From Desulfatiglans anilini DSM 4660 (GTDB lineage Bacteria; Desulfobacterota; DSM-4660; Desulfatiglandales; Desulfatiglandaceae): a stretch of 64,000 bases of DNA. The notes under the pieces were generated by a model, which saw only the letters and a program-made list of their open reading frames with translations, was not told where the DNA came from and searched no databases. Each line of letters starts with the position of its first letter. The first letter of the stretch is position 1. The translations under genes and the position numbers were made by a program. The DNA lies in NCBI RefSeq assembly GCF_000422285.1, contig NZ_AULM01000005.1:62001-126000 (forward strand), in the 5' to 3' direction. Shown here piece by piece: positions 36,625 through 45,456 of the stretch.

Positions 36625-37650
36625 ATGAGCAAAAAAGGGTTCGTCGTCTCCGCCTTTTTGGGCGTGATGCTGATTATGATGTCCTTTTCAGCTGTCCCGG
36701 GTGTCTCCGCAGCCACAACACTCACCTATAGCTGTTTCTTCCCCCCCACCCACATCCAATCCATTCTGGCTGAACAGTGGAGCCAAGAAGTCGAAAAACG
36801 GACCAACGGCGAGGTCAAGGTGCAGTATTATCCGGGCCAGAGCCTGACCAAGGCCGATCAGTGCTATGACGGCGTGGTGCAGCACATCTCCGACATCGGA
36901 TTTTCGGTGCTCGCTTACACCCGTGGGCGTTTCCCGGTCATGTCCGCCGTGGATCTCCCGCTGGGCTATATGAGCGGACGGGCAGCCACCGCCGTCATCA
37001 ATGCTGTCTATGAGAAATTCAACCCGGTCGAACTGCAGGATACGAAGGTCATGTACCTGCACGCCCACGGCCCCGGCCTGATCCACACCAAGGGCAAGGC
37101 GGTGCGGAAGCTCGAGGACATGAAGGGGTTGAAGTTCAGAGGCCATGGCACCAGCGCGGATGTCGTCAAGGCCCTGGGAGGAACCCCGGTCCCGAAGCCC
37201 ATGCCCGAGACCTACGAAATGCTCCAGAAAGGCGTGGTGGACGGCGGCGTCTATCCGCTCGAATCCAACAAGGGCTGGAAGCTCGGCGAGGTGGTGGACT
37301 ACTGTACGGCCGACTTCACCTCTGCCTACACGACCTCCTTTTTCGTCGTGATGAACAAGGACAAGTGGGCCGAGATCTCCCCCGAAAACCAGAAGATCAT
37401 CGAAGAGATCAATGCCGAATGGGTGGTCAAACACGCCGAGGCATGGGATACGAGCGACATGGAGGGGCTGCGTTACCTTTTGAACCAGGGCAGCGAGATG
37501 ATCGGCCTCGACGCGAAAGAAGCGGCCAGGTGGAAGGCCGCCGTGCAGCCCATCATCGACGGCTACGTGACGGAATTGGACAAGAAGGGCCTGAACGGAA
37601 AGGAAATCGTGGAGTTTATCGCGAAGACGCTGGAAAAAGAACAGCAATGA
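36625..37650 (+). CDS. dctP: TRAP transporter solute-binding protein (DctP family)
   Basis: A 341-residue periplasmic binding protein. The signal peptide is KKGFVVSAFLGVMLIMMSFS with cleavage near VSAA. The body has LTYSCFFPPTHIQS, the QYYPGQSLTKADQCYDGV segment, a FRGHGTSADVVKALGGTPVP domain and VDGGVYPLESNKGWKLGEVV, as in DctP proteins that bind carboxylates through a conserved Arg. The RBS AAAGGAGAGGAG precedes the ATG. It is first in a dctPQM set powered by an ion gradient. The ligand is unknown but likely an organic acid. Confidence 0.93.
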   Translation: MSKKGFVVSAFLGVMLIMMSFSAVPGVSAATTLTYSCFFPPTHIQSILAEQWSQEVEKRTNGEVKVQYYPGQSLTKADQCYDGVVQHISDIGFSVLAYTRGRFPVMSAVDLPLGYMSGRAATAVINAVYEKFNPVELQDTKVMYLHAHGPGLIHTKGKAVRKLEDMKGLKFRGHGTSADVVKALGGTPVPKPMPETYEMLQKGVVDGGVYPLESNKGWKLGEVVDYCTADFTSAYTTSFFVVMNKDKWAEISPENQKIIEEINAEWVVKHAEAWDTSDMEGLRYLLNQGSEMIGLDAKEAARWKAAVQPIIDGYVTELDKKGLNGKEIVEFIAKTLEKEQQ

Positions 37651-37751
37651 TGCGGTAAGGTCGTGAACCTCTCATATGACCGATTGCAGAGCGCTTCCTG
37701 GCGCACGGGGAGGTGCCCTGAAAGGGGCCTTCCCCGTAAGGGGATTGTTCT

Positions 37752-38240
37752 ATGTCTTTTTTGAGCCGCATTCTCGAATGGCTGGTCGATAAGCTCAATG
37801 CGTTGGGAGCGATCACGCTGACCGGGATGATGCTGATGACCTGCGTGGATGTCGTCGGGCGTTTTTTTGGACATCCGGTCCTCGGGTCGGTCGAGATCGT
37901 CGGTTTTCTGGCGACGCTCACGGTGGCTTTGGCCCTTCCTTACACGCACCACATGGATGGTCACATCGGTGTCGAGCTCTTTATCCGGACCGTTTCACCG
38001 CGGATACAGGCGGTGGTCCGGCTGTGCACGACCCTCCTGGCTCTCGGGCTTTTTGCCATCGTCACCTGGAGAATGGCCGATTATGCGCAGGTCATGAAGG
38101 CAAGCGGCCAGGTCTCCATGAATCTCCGCTTCCCGGAATACACTATCATCTACCTTGTCGCCTTCGCGTTCCTGATCCTGACACTCGTTCTGATCCAGGA
38201 TATCGTCCGGTGCGTCAACGAACTGAGGGGGGAGTCATGA
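37752..38240 (+). CDS. dctQ: TRAP transporter small permease (DctQ family)
   Basis: A 162-residue membrane protein with four helices. It shows the family pattern MLMTCVDVVGRFFGHPVLGS near the first helix, LPYTHHMDGHIGVELF, and a C-terminal helix pair ending IQDIVRCVNELRG. It associates with the large permease DctM to form the TRAP translocator. It lies 101 bases after dctP, and its stop overlaps the dctM start by ATGA, so the two membrane subunits are translated together. Confidence 0.92.
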   Translation: MSFLSRILEWLVDKLNALGAITLTGMMLMTCVDVVGRFFGHPVLGSVEIVGFLATLTVALALPYTHHMDGHIGVELFIRTVSPRIQAVVRLCTTLLALGLFAIVTWRMADYAQVMKASGQVSMNLRFPEYTIIYLVAFAFLILTLVLIQDIVRCVNELRGES

Positions 38241-39550
38241 GCCCAGCGCTGATTGGAACGATCGGCATCCTGATCATGCTGTTTCTCTTCATGACCCGCA
38301 TGCCCGTGGCCTACGTCATGGCCCTGGTGGGTTTTGCAGGGTTCTCCTACATGGTCTCGGGGATCGGGGGGCTCAACCTGCTCTCACGCACGATTTACGA
38401 GTCCTTCGCCTCCTATGGGCTGACGACCATCCCTCTTTTCATCCTGATGGGGCAGTTCGCCTTCAACAGCGGGATCGGACGGCGCATGTACGACACAGCC
38501 AACAAGTTTCTCGGCAGCACGCGCGGCGGCCTCGCCATGGCGACCGTGGTGGCCTGCACCGCCTTCGGCGCCGTGTGCGGTTCGAGCCCTGCGACCGCAG
38601 CGACCCTCGCCACGGTGGGGCTGCCTGAGATGCGGCGCTATCTTTACGGTGACGAGCTTGCAACCGGCTCGGTCGCCTCCGGTGGAGGGCTCGGGATGAT
38701 CATGCCGCCCAGCGTGGTGCTGATCGTCTACGGGATCCTGACGGAGCAGTCGATCGGCGCCCTTTTTGTCGCCGGCATTCTTCCCTCCATCGTGGTGACG
38801 CTTCTTTTTATCCTCTGCATCTATATCTACTGCCTTATCAAGCCCAAGCAAGGGCCTCGGGGCGAGAAGTTCAGCTGGAGCCAGAAATTCCGGTCGCTCA
38901 CAAACATGGGCGACACGCTCCTCATTTTTGTCATCGTGATGGGCGGGCTTTTCCTGGGGATCTTCACTCCGACGGAGGCCGCGGCGGTCGGGGCTTTTGC
39001 GGTGCTCGCGGTTTCGGTCATCCGCCGTCATTTGAGCTGGGCGGGCTTCGTCAAATCGCTTTACGAGACCCTGCGGACGAGCTGCATGGTCATGTTCCTG
39101 GTGACGGGGGCGGTGGTCTTCGGGAAGTTCCTCGCGGTCACCCGGATCCCTTACAACATCGCGAGCTGGGTGGGCGGCTTCGATCTGCCGCCGTTTCTCA
39201 TCCTGGCGGCCATCGTGGCGGTCTACTTCGTCGGAGGATGCATCATGGACGCACTGGCGCTCGTGATGCTGACCATCCCGATCTTCTATCCTGTGCTGAT
39301 CGATCTCGGCTACGATCCGATCTGGTTCGGGATCATCATCGTGCTCGTGACACAGATCGGCGTGATCACGCCGCCTGTCGGCATCAATGTCTACGTTGTT
39401 TACGGGGTGGCGCAGAGCGTCGTCGGGAAGATCAAACTCGAGTCGATCTTCAAGGGGACGATCCCGTTTCTCTTCGCGATTATTGCGGCCATCATCATCA
39501 TGACCATTTTTCCGCAGATCATCATGATCCTGCCACAGCTGATGTATTGA
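38237..39550 (+). CDS. dctM: TRAP transporter large permease (DctM family)
   Basis: A 437-residue membrane protein with about 12 helices. Family motifs include PLFILMGQFAFNSGIGRRMY, GGLAMATVVACTAFGAVCGS with SPATAATLATVGLPEMRRY, GGGLGMIMPPSVVLIVYG, and GIFTPTEAAAVGAF. ATG 38237 is used because it overlaps the dctQ stop (ATGA); longer upstream frames run through dctQ. It carries the substrate path and the ion coupling site. It is the last gene of the TRAP operon. Confidence 0.94.
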   Translation: MSPALIGTIGILIMLFLFMTRMPVAYVMALVGFAGFSYMVSGIGGLNLLSRTIYESFASYGLTTIPLFILMGQFAFNSGIGRRMYDTANKFLGSTRGGLAMATVVACTAFGAVCGSSPATAATLATVGLPEMRRYLYGDELATGSVASGGGLGMIMPPSVVLIVYGILTEQSIGALFVAGILPSIVVTLLFILCIYIYCLIKPKQGPRGEKFSWSQKFRSLTNMGDTLLIFVIVMGGLFLGIFTPTEAAAVGAFAVLAVSVIRRHLSWAGFVKSLYETLRTSCMVMFLVTGAVVFGKFLAVTRIPYNIASWVGGFDLPPFLILAAIVAVYFVGGCIMDALALVMLTIPIFYPVLIDLGYDPIWFGIIIVLVTQIGVITPPVGINVYVVYGVAQSVVGKIKLESIFKGTIPFLFAIIAAIIIMTIFPQIIMILPQLMY

Positions 39551-39843
39551 GAGGCGGTTCGGCTTGCGCCGCCTTCACGGGGGATGCAGCTCAAGCGGCT
39601 CTTTGTCCAGTGGGTGCGAAGCTGCATGGGGTGCAAGCAAAGATGCTCCAGTGGACCAAGGTCGAGCAGACTTTTTGCGCGCAGCCTGATCGAGCGTTTT
39701 GAATCTTTGCCGCCCATTCACCGAGCGGCGGGCATCCGGCTTGAGATTGGGGCGCGGGATGCGGACTTGGTTGGAATGGTTTCCAAACACGCTTGTTTTG
39801 AAGAGAGATGCCGTCCGTCACGGCAACGGGGAAGGGGTTGGTC

Positions 39844-40332
39844 ATGAACGGAAAATCTAGACTGGAGGGGAAAAGGATCCTCCTCGTGGATGATGAACCG
39901 GATGTGCTGGAGAGCCTGGCCGACCTCCTGCCGATGTGCGAGTTGAGCAAGGCGACCAGTTTCGAGGAGGCGCGGGATCTGCTCGAGTCGCAGCCGTTCG
40001 ACATCGCCGTCTTGGACATCATGGGGGTCGCCGGATACGATCTTCTCGAACTCGCCAACCAGCGGGGCGTCACGGCGGTCATGCTGACGGCCCGGGCGAT
40101 CAGCCCAGGCGACATCAAGAAGTCCTTCAAGGGCGGGGCGGCCTCTTACGTACCCAAGGACAAGATGCTCCATATCACGGAGTTTCTGGAAGACATCCTC
40201 GAGGCTAGGGAAAAGGGCCGGCATCCCTGGTCGCGCTGGTTCGAGAAGATGGGGGATTTCTGCGAAAAACGGTTCGGCAAGGACTGGCAGAAAGGCGACA
40301 AGGAATTCTGGGACAAGATGCCGTTTTATTGA
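39844..40332 (+). CDS. Single-domain response regulator with an aromatic C-terminal tail
   Basis: A 162-residue protein with GAAGGGG just upstream of ATG 39844 (ATG 39808 is also possible). The receiver domain has acidic residues in LLVDDEPD, the phospho-acceptor Asp in FDIAVLDIMGVAGYDLLE, a Thr in VMLTARA and the Lys in YVPKDK. No DNA-binding or enzymatic domain follows. Instead there is a 40-residue tail rich in Trp, Phe, Lys (HPWSRWFEKMGDFCEKRFGK and WQKGDKEFWDKMPFY), presumably a protein-interaction element. No kinase is adjacent. Confidence 0.85.
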   Translation: MNGKSRLEGKRILLVDDEPDVLESLADLLPMCELSKATSFEEARDLLESQPFDIAVLDIMGVAGYDLLELANQRGVTAVMLTARAISPGDIKKSFKGGAASYVPKDKMLHITEFLEDILEAREKGRHPWSRWFEKMGDFCEKRFGKDWQKGDKEFWDKMPFY

Positions 40333-40389
40333 TGTTCAAGGGCCCGGTTTTTTTAGGGGTGTGCTCGGCCTCTCGGCGGACTTATCGAA

Positions 40390-40750
40390 CTTGCCTCAGG
40401 CGCCCGGCGCGCGGAACCGGCCTTTTTCGATCCCGTGCTTCCGCATGCGATTCCAGACCGTCACCCGGCTGATGTTCAAGAGGCGGGCCGCGGCCGATTG
40501 ATTGCCCCGGGAGGCCCGCAGGGCCTCGACGAGGGCTTCTTTCTCCGCCTGATCGAGTGAAAAGACAGGCGGCGCGGTGCCGCAGGCGCTTGATGAAAGT
40601 GTTCACGAGCAGCGGAATGTCCTCCTTTCGCTCGCGCAGGGGCGGGATGTGGATCGGGATGACATTGATCCGGAAGAAAAAGTCCTCGCGGAAAAGCTTC
40701 TCTGCCACGAGCTGACGCAAGTCTTTGTTGGTTGCGGTGATGATGCGGTC
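40390..40750 (-). pseudogene. Remnant of a sigma-54-dependent regulator (AAA+ fragment and Fis HTH, frame broken)
   Basis: On the minus strand an AAA+ fragment reads [20 protein letters not shown], then [20 protein letters not shown] and [20 protein letters not shown]. Just downstream, in another frame, comes a Fis-type [23 protein letters not shown], then [20 protein letters not shown]. About 50 residues normally between them are missing and the frame is broken. The 5' two-thirds of the gene (sensor, Walker A, GAFTGA loop) is absent and replaced at about 40750 by unrelated sequence. It is clearly non-functional. Confidence 0.8.
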
Positions 40751-40991
40751 AACGGTCAAACACGGCGACATGAACGGCATCCTCTACTATCCATCGCGCA
40801 GTTGCGACGTCCACATGGGCGGGATGGATTTCCAGTTCCACGAATGCCACAAGACCCGGAACCACAAGATCGCGGGGCGATCCCTCTCTCTTCCCGTCTC
40901 GGAGGGAAGCCGGTTTTGCGAGGACTGCCACACCTCTCAGCCCCACCGGAGGCCGTTCAAGGAAGGCTCGGAACGGACTTCGCCTGGATGA
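40746..40991 (+). pseudogene. Remnant of a multiheme (octaheme-type) cytochrome c
   Basis: On the plus strand a fragment reads [20 protein letters not shown], then MGGMDFQFHECHKTRNHKIA, then SEGSRFCEDCHTSQPHR. FCEDCH is an intact CxxCH heme site. In DFQFHECH the first Cys of CxxCH is Phe, one base away from Cys. The spacing and phrases recall octaheme tetrathionate-reductase-like cytochromes. A following segment in another frame (IGFKALGYPGDPILQGGRFK, about 41040-41105) may be more of the same gene. There is no start, signal peptide or intact frame. Confidence 0.65.
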
Positions 40992-41168
40992 AATCGCGCG
41001 GACGGGATGTATCGGATCTGGAAGGGAAGACGGATTTCATCGGCTTCAAGGCGCTGGGTTACCCTGGAGATCCTATCCTGCAAGGCGGGCGCTTTAAGAA
41101 ACTGCCGCTCGGCACTGGTGAGGCATCTGAGCGATAGGTGAGAAAAAGAGGGTTAGATTGCCATGAAC

Positions 41169-41206
41169 GGGCGCTGCCCACCGCTGCACAGCGGGAAGCA
41201 GCGCCC
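41169..41206. terminator. Stable nested hairpin downstream of the CBS gene
   Basis: GGGCGCTGC (41169-41177) pairs with GCAGCGCCC (41198-41206), with a smaller CCGC/GCGG pairing inside. There is no T-run on either strand, so it may be a pause or protective hairpin rather than a true intrinsic terminator for the minus-strand CBS gene. Confidence 0.35.
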
Positions 41207-41308
41207 GGCAAAAGTCGAACCGGCAGCGGCACGCCGCCCTGAGAACACGAGAGATCCGCAATCCTCTGGCGGGCAGCCGCGGCGGTTTCCATCAAGCCGC
41301 CCGCGATC

Positions 41309-41869
41309 TCACGCCGGCGCAGGGCAGGCCCGCATCGTCTCTTTGATTTTGCGGTAGACGTCGGAGAAACGGATCAAGCCCACGATCTCATTGTCCTCTT
41401 TGACGAAGAGCGAGTCGTGCCGGCCGACGACGAACAGGTGAAATGCCGTGTCCATCGGGTCATCGGCCTTCACCATGTGGTCGGGGGTCGGAAGTTTGAT
41501 GAAGTTTTCGATCTTGACCTCGTAGGCCTTCTTGCACAACTCCGACAGGGGTTTCACCCACAGGCGGAGTTCCTGCTTCATGCCTTCGAGCATCGTTTCG
41601 GTCAAACCGAAGCGGGGCATGTCCTTCAATCGATCGATCCTCTCGTAATTCGGCTCCAATCCCTGCACCACGTCCATGGGGGACATCTTCCCGATGATCT
41701 TTTCGGTCTTGTCATAGACCAGCAGGATCCTCTGAGGAGCCTTTCCGGCCTGAAACTCCTCATCGGCCTTCTCGAGTGCGTCGACCGCTTCCATGAGCGT
41801 GGCCTGGCTCGAGATGCGCGGGAAATACTGGATGGGTTGCATGAGATCCTTTACTTTCGTGTTTTCCAT
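41309..41869 (-). CDS. CBS-domain pair protein
   Basis: A 186-residue cytoplasmic protein of two CBS motifs. The first is VKDLMQPIQYFPRISSQATL followed by PQRILLVYDKTEKIIGKMSP; the second is PTPDHMVKADDPMDTAFHLF followed by DSLFVKEDNEIVGLIRFSDV. A helical insert of about 45 residues separates them. Such modules usually bind adenine nucleotides and report energy state to partner proteins. No partner gene is adjacent, so its target is unknown. The start is preceded on the minus strand by AAGAAAGGGG. Confidence 0.88.
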   Translation of the reverse strand: MENTKVKDLMQPIQYFPRISSQATLMEAVDALEKADEEFQAGKAPQRILLVYDKTEKIIGKMSPMDVVQGLEPNYERIDRLKDMPRFGLTETMLEGMKQELRLWVKPLSELCKKAYEVKIENFIKLPTPDHMVKADDPMDTAFHLFVVGRHDSLFVKEDNEIVGLIRFSDVYRKIKETMRACPAPA

Positions 41870-42492
41870 GGGTGCGCCCCTTTCTTGCTTTTGCCTCTGG
41901 GTCCGTTATCAGACAATCCCTGTTTTTTGACTTTACCCGCGGTTCTTCTCCCGGTCAACACGTCTTTGCCCGCGGACCGTAAAAGCCTGCTTCGCATCGG
42001 CTGCAGAACAGACTGCAACAACGATCGGCATTTTCGGAGAATAGGCCACGCCTTTGGGGATCTGCGCTACAATAGGAAGAAAAATCAGCGGACTCGGGGG
42101 GTGGAGGAGTTTTGGCGGGAAAATGCTCCGCCTGAGCGCCTTGGCGAAAGACCGGCATACTCGCGGAAGCGCACCCTTTCAGGCATCGTCGCATTGGAAG
42201 CATATTTCTGCGCCCGATCGCCATCGAAGCGCGGAGGATCGAAAGGGTTTCAGGAGCCGAATCCCCGTTCGCTCGGCGGTTGACTCTTCTGTCCGGTTAT
42301 GCGAAGGTCTTGCGGAACAGGCTTCTGCCCGGGCGGATCAATGAGATGATTCCGGGGCCTTTGGGGCCGATGGCAGACTGCCCAGCCCCGCACCGCCTTC
42401 CTGGCGCTCGCTGGAAGCGACGAACCGAAAAGGCGCCGCCGATCGGCGGCGGCCCTGCCGGATGAACGAACCCTCATCCCATAAGGTGACGT
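41870..42492. other. Intergenic region of about 620 bases, no gene recognised
   Basis: Short frames on both strands lack RBS, family or consistent codon use. The region separates the CBS gene from the divergently transcribed UPF0182 gene and must contain both promoters, but I cannot place them with confidence. Confidence 0.4.
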
Positions 42493-45258
42493 ATGAAGAA
42501 TTTTTTTGGACCGGAGAACCCCGGGGGTGAAATGCCCCAGATTCGGATCGAGGACCTGGATTTCGCAAAATTCAGGCGCACACTCCGCTGGATCCTGCTG
42601 CTGCTCGGGGCAGTTTTCTTGCTGCGGGCGCTTGCTTGGGGGCTTTCTTTCTACACCGATCTTCTCTGGTTCGAGGATCTCGGTTATCGCGCGGTGCTGA
42701 TGAAAGTCCTCTCTTCGCGGGTCCTTCTTTTTGCCGCGGGCTCGACGATCTTCGCCGTCTTCGCCGCCGTGAATCTTTTCCTGGCCTATCGCTTCATGGG
42801 GGGCCTGTCGGCCGTCCCCGGAGCCAAACTCCCGCCGGGGGTCCAGGGCTCCGCACGCCAACTCTTGATCCTGAGCACGATCGTGATCGTCATCCTGGGT
42901 GCCCTGCTTCTCGGGGCCCGGCCTGCCTCGAGATGGGAGACGATGCTGCTTTTCATGAACGGGCAGCCGTTCAATGAAATCGACCCCATTTTTCAGAAGG
43001 ATCTGTCGTTCTTTATTTTCACGCTCCCGGCGCTCGCCTTCGTCCGCTCATGGTGCGTGACCCTTGTCGCCGGGACGCTCCTGGTGTGCGTGGCTTTTTA
43101 CTACGTGGCGGCCCCGCTGCGGGGTGAGCGCTTCGCGCTCCAAGGGCGGGTCAAGCGGCATCTGGCCGTTTTGGGAGCGCTGCTTTTCCTGCTCATCGCT
43201 GCGGGGCACTGGCTGGGGCGCTACGAACTGCTTTATTCGCAAACGGGCGCCGTTTACGGCGTCGGCTACACCGACAGCCATGTGACCCTCCCGGCGCTAG
43301 GCTTTCTCACGGTGGTCGCCGTCCTCTGTGCGGCCGCCCTGCTTGCCGCCTCCTTTTTATACAGACGCAACATGGTCTTCCTGTATATCCTCGGTGCATG
43401 GGTGGCGCTGAACCTCGTGGCAGGGAGCCTGGTCCCCATGCTCGTTCAGCGGCTGCAGGTCGAGCCGAGCGAACTGGCCCGCGAAAGGCCTTTCCTCTCG
43501 CACAACATCGCCCTCACGCGGAAGGCCTACGGGCTCTCCGAGATCGAGACACGGAGCCACCCGGCCCGGGGGGAAATCGATGCAGCCACCGTCGCTGCGA
43601 ACCAGGGTACGATCAGCAATGTCCGCTTGTGGGACGAGGGGCCTCTGCTCCAGAGCTACAACCAGATCCAGTTCTTCCGGCTCTATTACGATTTCCTGGC
43701 GGTGCACACGGACCGCTACATCGTGGAGGACACCCTGCGCCAGGTTATGTTGGCCACCCGGGAGCTTTCGGCGGAAAAGCTTCCGGAGGAGGCGCAGCGG
43801 TGGGTGAACCGGCATCTCCAGTTCACCCACGGCTACGGCGTGGCCGTAAGCCCGGTGACCGAGGTGGCATCCGGCGGCCGGCCGAGTTTTCTGATCAAGG
43901 ACGTACCGCCCGCCGGTGAGATTCGGCTCGATCGGCCCGAGATCTACTTCGGCTTGAAAAGCCTGGATTTTCTGGTCGTGCGCAGCAAAATGCAGGAGTT
44001 CAACTATCCCGGCCCGAACGGTCCGGTCTACACTAGTTATGGCGGCGAGGGCGGCGTTGTGCTCAACTCCTTTTTTCGACGTCTGGTTTACGCCCTGAAG
44101 TTCGCCGATCTGAACATCCTGATATCGGGTGAGATCCAGCCCGAGAGCTTGATACAATACCGGCGGACCGTCCAGGAGCGGTTCACGAGCGTGACGCCGT
44201 TTCTCCTGCGCGACCGGGAGGCATACAGCGTCGTGGCCGACGGCCGCCTCTTCTGGATCCAGGATGCCTACACCTACACGCAGCGCTATCCTTACGCGAC
44301 GCCGTGGGAAAGGCGGTTCAACTACCTGCGGAACAGCGTCAAGGCCGTCGTGGACGCCTACCACGGCTCGATCGATTATTACGTCTGCGATCCGGCCGAC
44401 CCCCTGATTCGGGCGTATCAAGCGATTTTTCCGAATCTCTTCAAGCCGATGACCGAGATGCCGGACTTCCTGCGGGCGCACACACGCTACCCGCTCGACC
44501 TGTTTACCGTCCAGACGGAGATGCTCCTCCAGTATCACATGGAGGACCCCGTCGTCTTCTACAACAAGGAGGATCAATGGTCCATCCCCGTCCAATCCTC
44601 CTTCGGCGAGGCGCAGGCCCTCAAGCCGTACTACATCGTCGGCCGCCTGCCGGGGGAAGCGAAGGAGGAGTTTTTGCTGATCCAGCCCTTTACACCGTCC
44701 AACCGGCACAACCTGGTCGGCTGGATCGCGGCCCGGAGCGACGGGGATCGATACGGAGAGAGGCTCTTGTTCCGTTTTCCTACAGGCAGGCACGTGGACG
44801 GCCCGAATCAGGTCGAGGCGCGCATCGACAACGACGCCGTGATCTCGGAGCAATTCACGTTATGGGGCCAGGTGGGCTCCGAGGTCTTCCGCGGCATCCT
44901 GCTGGTGATCCCGGTCGGAGACGCCGTCCTCTACGCCGAGCCGGTCTTCCTGAAACCGGAAACACTGGATTTTCCGGAACTGCGCCGGATCATCCTCGCG
45001 GATAGCCGCCAGGTGGTGATGCACAAGACGATGGACGCTTCCATCCAGGCCCTGGTGGGCGAGGGGCCGGCCATAGCCCCCATGGTCGAGGAGGACCAGG
45101 CGCTGATCGATGCGGGTGCGCCATCGGGGCCGGGCTTCGAAGGGCTCGAACGAATCCAGGAAGGGCTGCAGGAGGTCGTCGGCAAGCTGCAGGAGCTTCT
45201 CCAGGAACTGAAGCGCGTGAGCCCCGGAAGCAACGAGCGGCAGGGCGCGGCAGAGTGA
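42493..45258 (+). CDS. UPF0182 family large membrane protein
   Basis: A 921-residue protein matching UPF0182 (COG1615). The N-terminal third (to about residue 320) has seven membrane helices and the family phrase FYTDLLWFEDLGYRAVLMKV. The rest is a large extracytoplasmic domain with IRLWDEGPLLQSYNQIQFFR-like sequence (VRLWDEGPLLQSYNQIQFFR), RYPYATPWERRFNYLRNSVK, VDAYHGSIDYYVCDPADPLI and LPGEAKEEFLLIQPFTPSNR. It ends in a coiled tail (IQEGLQEVVGKLQELLQELK). The function of the family is unknown. The RBS AGGTGA precedes the ATG, and a 125-bp inverted-repeat element follows. Confidence 0.93.
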   Translation: MKNFFGPENPGGEMPQIRIEDLDFAKFRRTLRWILLLLGAVFLLRALAWGLSFYTDLLWFEDLGYRAVLMKVLSSRVLLFAAGSTIFAVFAAVNLFLAYRFMGGLSAVPGAKLPPGVQGSARQLLILSTIVIVILGALLLGARPASRWETMLLFMNGQPFNEIDPIFQKDLSFFIFTLPALAFVRSWCVTLVAGTLLVCVAFYYVAAPLRGERFALQGRVKRHLAVLGALLFLLIAAGHWLGRYELLYSQTGAVYGVGYTDSHVTLPALGFLTVVAVLCAAALLAASFLYRRNMVFLYILGAWVALNLVAGSLVPMLVQRLQVEPSELARERPFLSHNIALTRKAYGLSEIETRSHPARGEIDAATVAANQGTISNVRLWDEGPLLQSYNQIQFFRLYYDFLAVHTDRYIVEDTLRQVMLATRELSAEKLPEEAQRWVNRHLQFTHGYGVAVSPVTEVASGGRPSFLIKDVPPAGEIRLDRPEIYFGLKSLDFLVVRSKMQEFNYPGPNGPVYTSYGGEGGVVLNSFFRRLVYALKFADLNILISGEIQPESLIQYRRTVQERFTSVTPFLLRDREAYSVVADGRLFWIQDAYTYTQRYPYATPWERRFNYLRNSVKAVVDAYHGSIDYYVCDPADPLIRAYQAIFPNLFKPMTEMPDFLRAHTRYPLDLFTVQTEMLLQYHMEDPVVFYNKEDQWSIPVQSSFGEAQALKPYYIVGRLPGEAKEEFLLIQPFTPSNRHNLVGWIAARSDGDRYGERLLFRFPTGRHVDGPNQVEARIDNDAVISEQFTLWGQVGSEVFRGILLVIPVGDAVLYAEPVFLKPETLDFPELRRIILADSRQVVMHKTMDASIQALVGEGPAIAPMVEEDQALIDAGAPSGPGFEGLERIQEGLQEVVGKLQELLQELKRVSPGSNERQGAAE

Positions 45259-45264
45259 CCTCGG

Positions 45265-45389
45265 CAGGCTATTGAAAAACAGCCGGATGCAGGGCCTGCA
45301 AAATCCCGTGGAATGCGGTGCCCCTAGAAGTGCGTCGCAGAAACACCGGATGGATGCAGCGCAGCAGAGGGGCCTTTTTTAACAGCCTG
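45265..45389. repeat. 125-bp element bounded by inverted repeats
   Basis: The left end CAGGCTATTGAAAAA and right end TTTTTTAACAGCCTG are inverted copies with two mismatches. The interior has near-repeats GGATGCAGGGCC and GGATGCAGCGCA. No coding capacity is visible. It resembles a small non-autonomous repeat (MITE/REP-like). The CCTTTTTT run near the right end may also terminate the UPF0182 transcript. Confidence 0.55.
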
Positions 45390-45456
45390 TGTAGAGAGGA
45401 CTTTTCAAAACCTTAGGGGGTAAAAAGGGCTGTTCAGGAAGATCCAGAGTAAATTG

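Noticed and set aside
43357..44853. Long minus-strand open frame inside the UPF0182 gene
   Set aside because: Low-complexity charged translation with no motif; the plus-strand UPF0182 protein is well supported.
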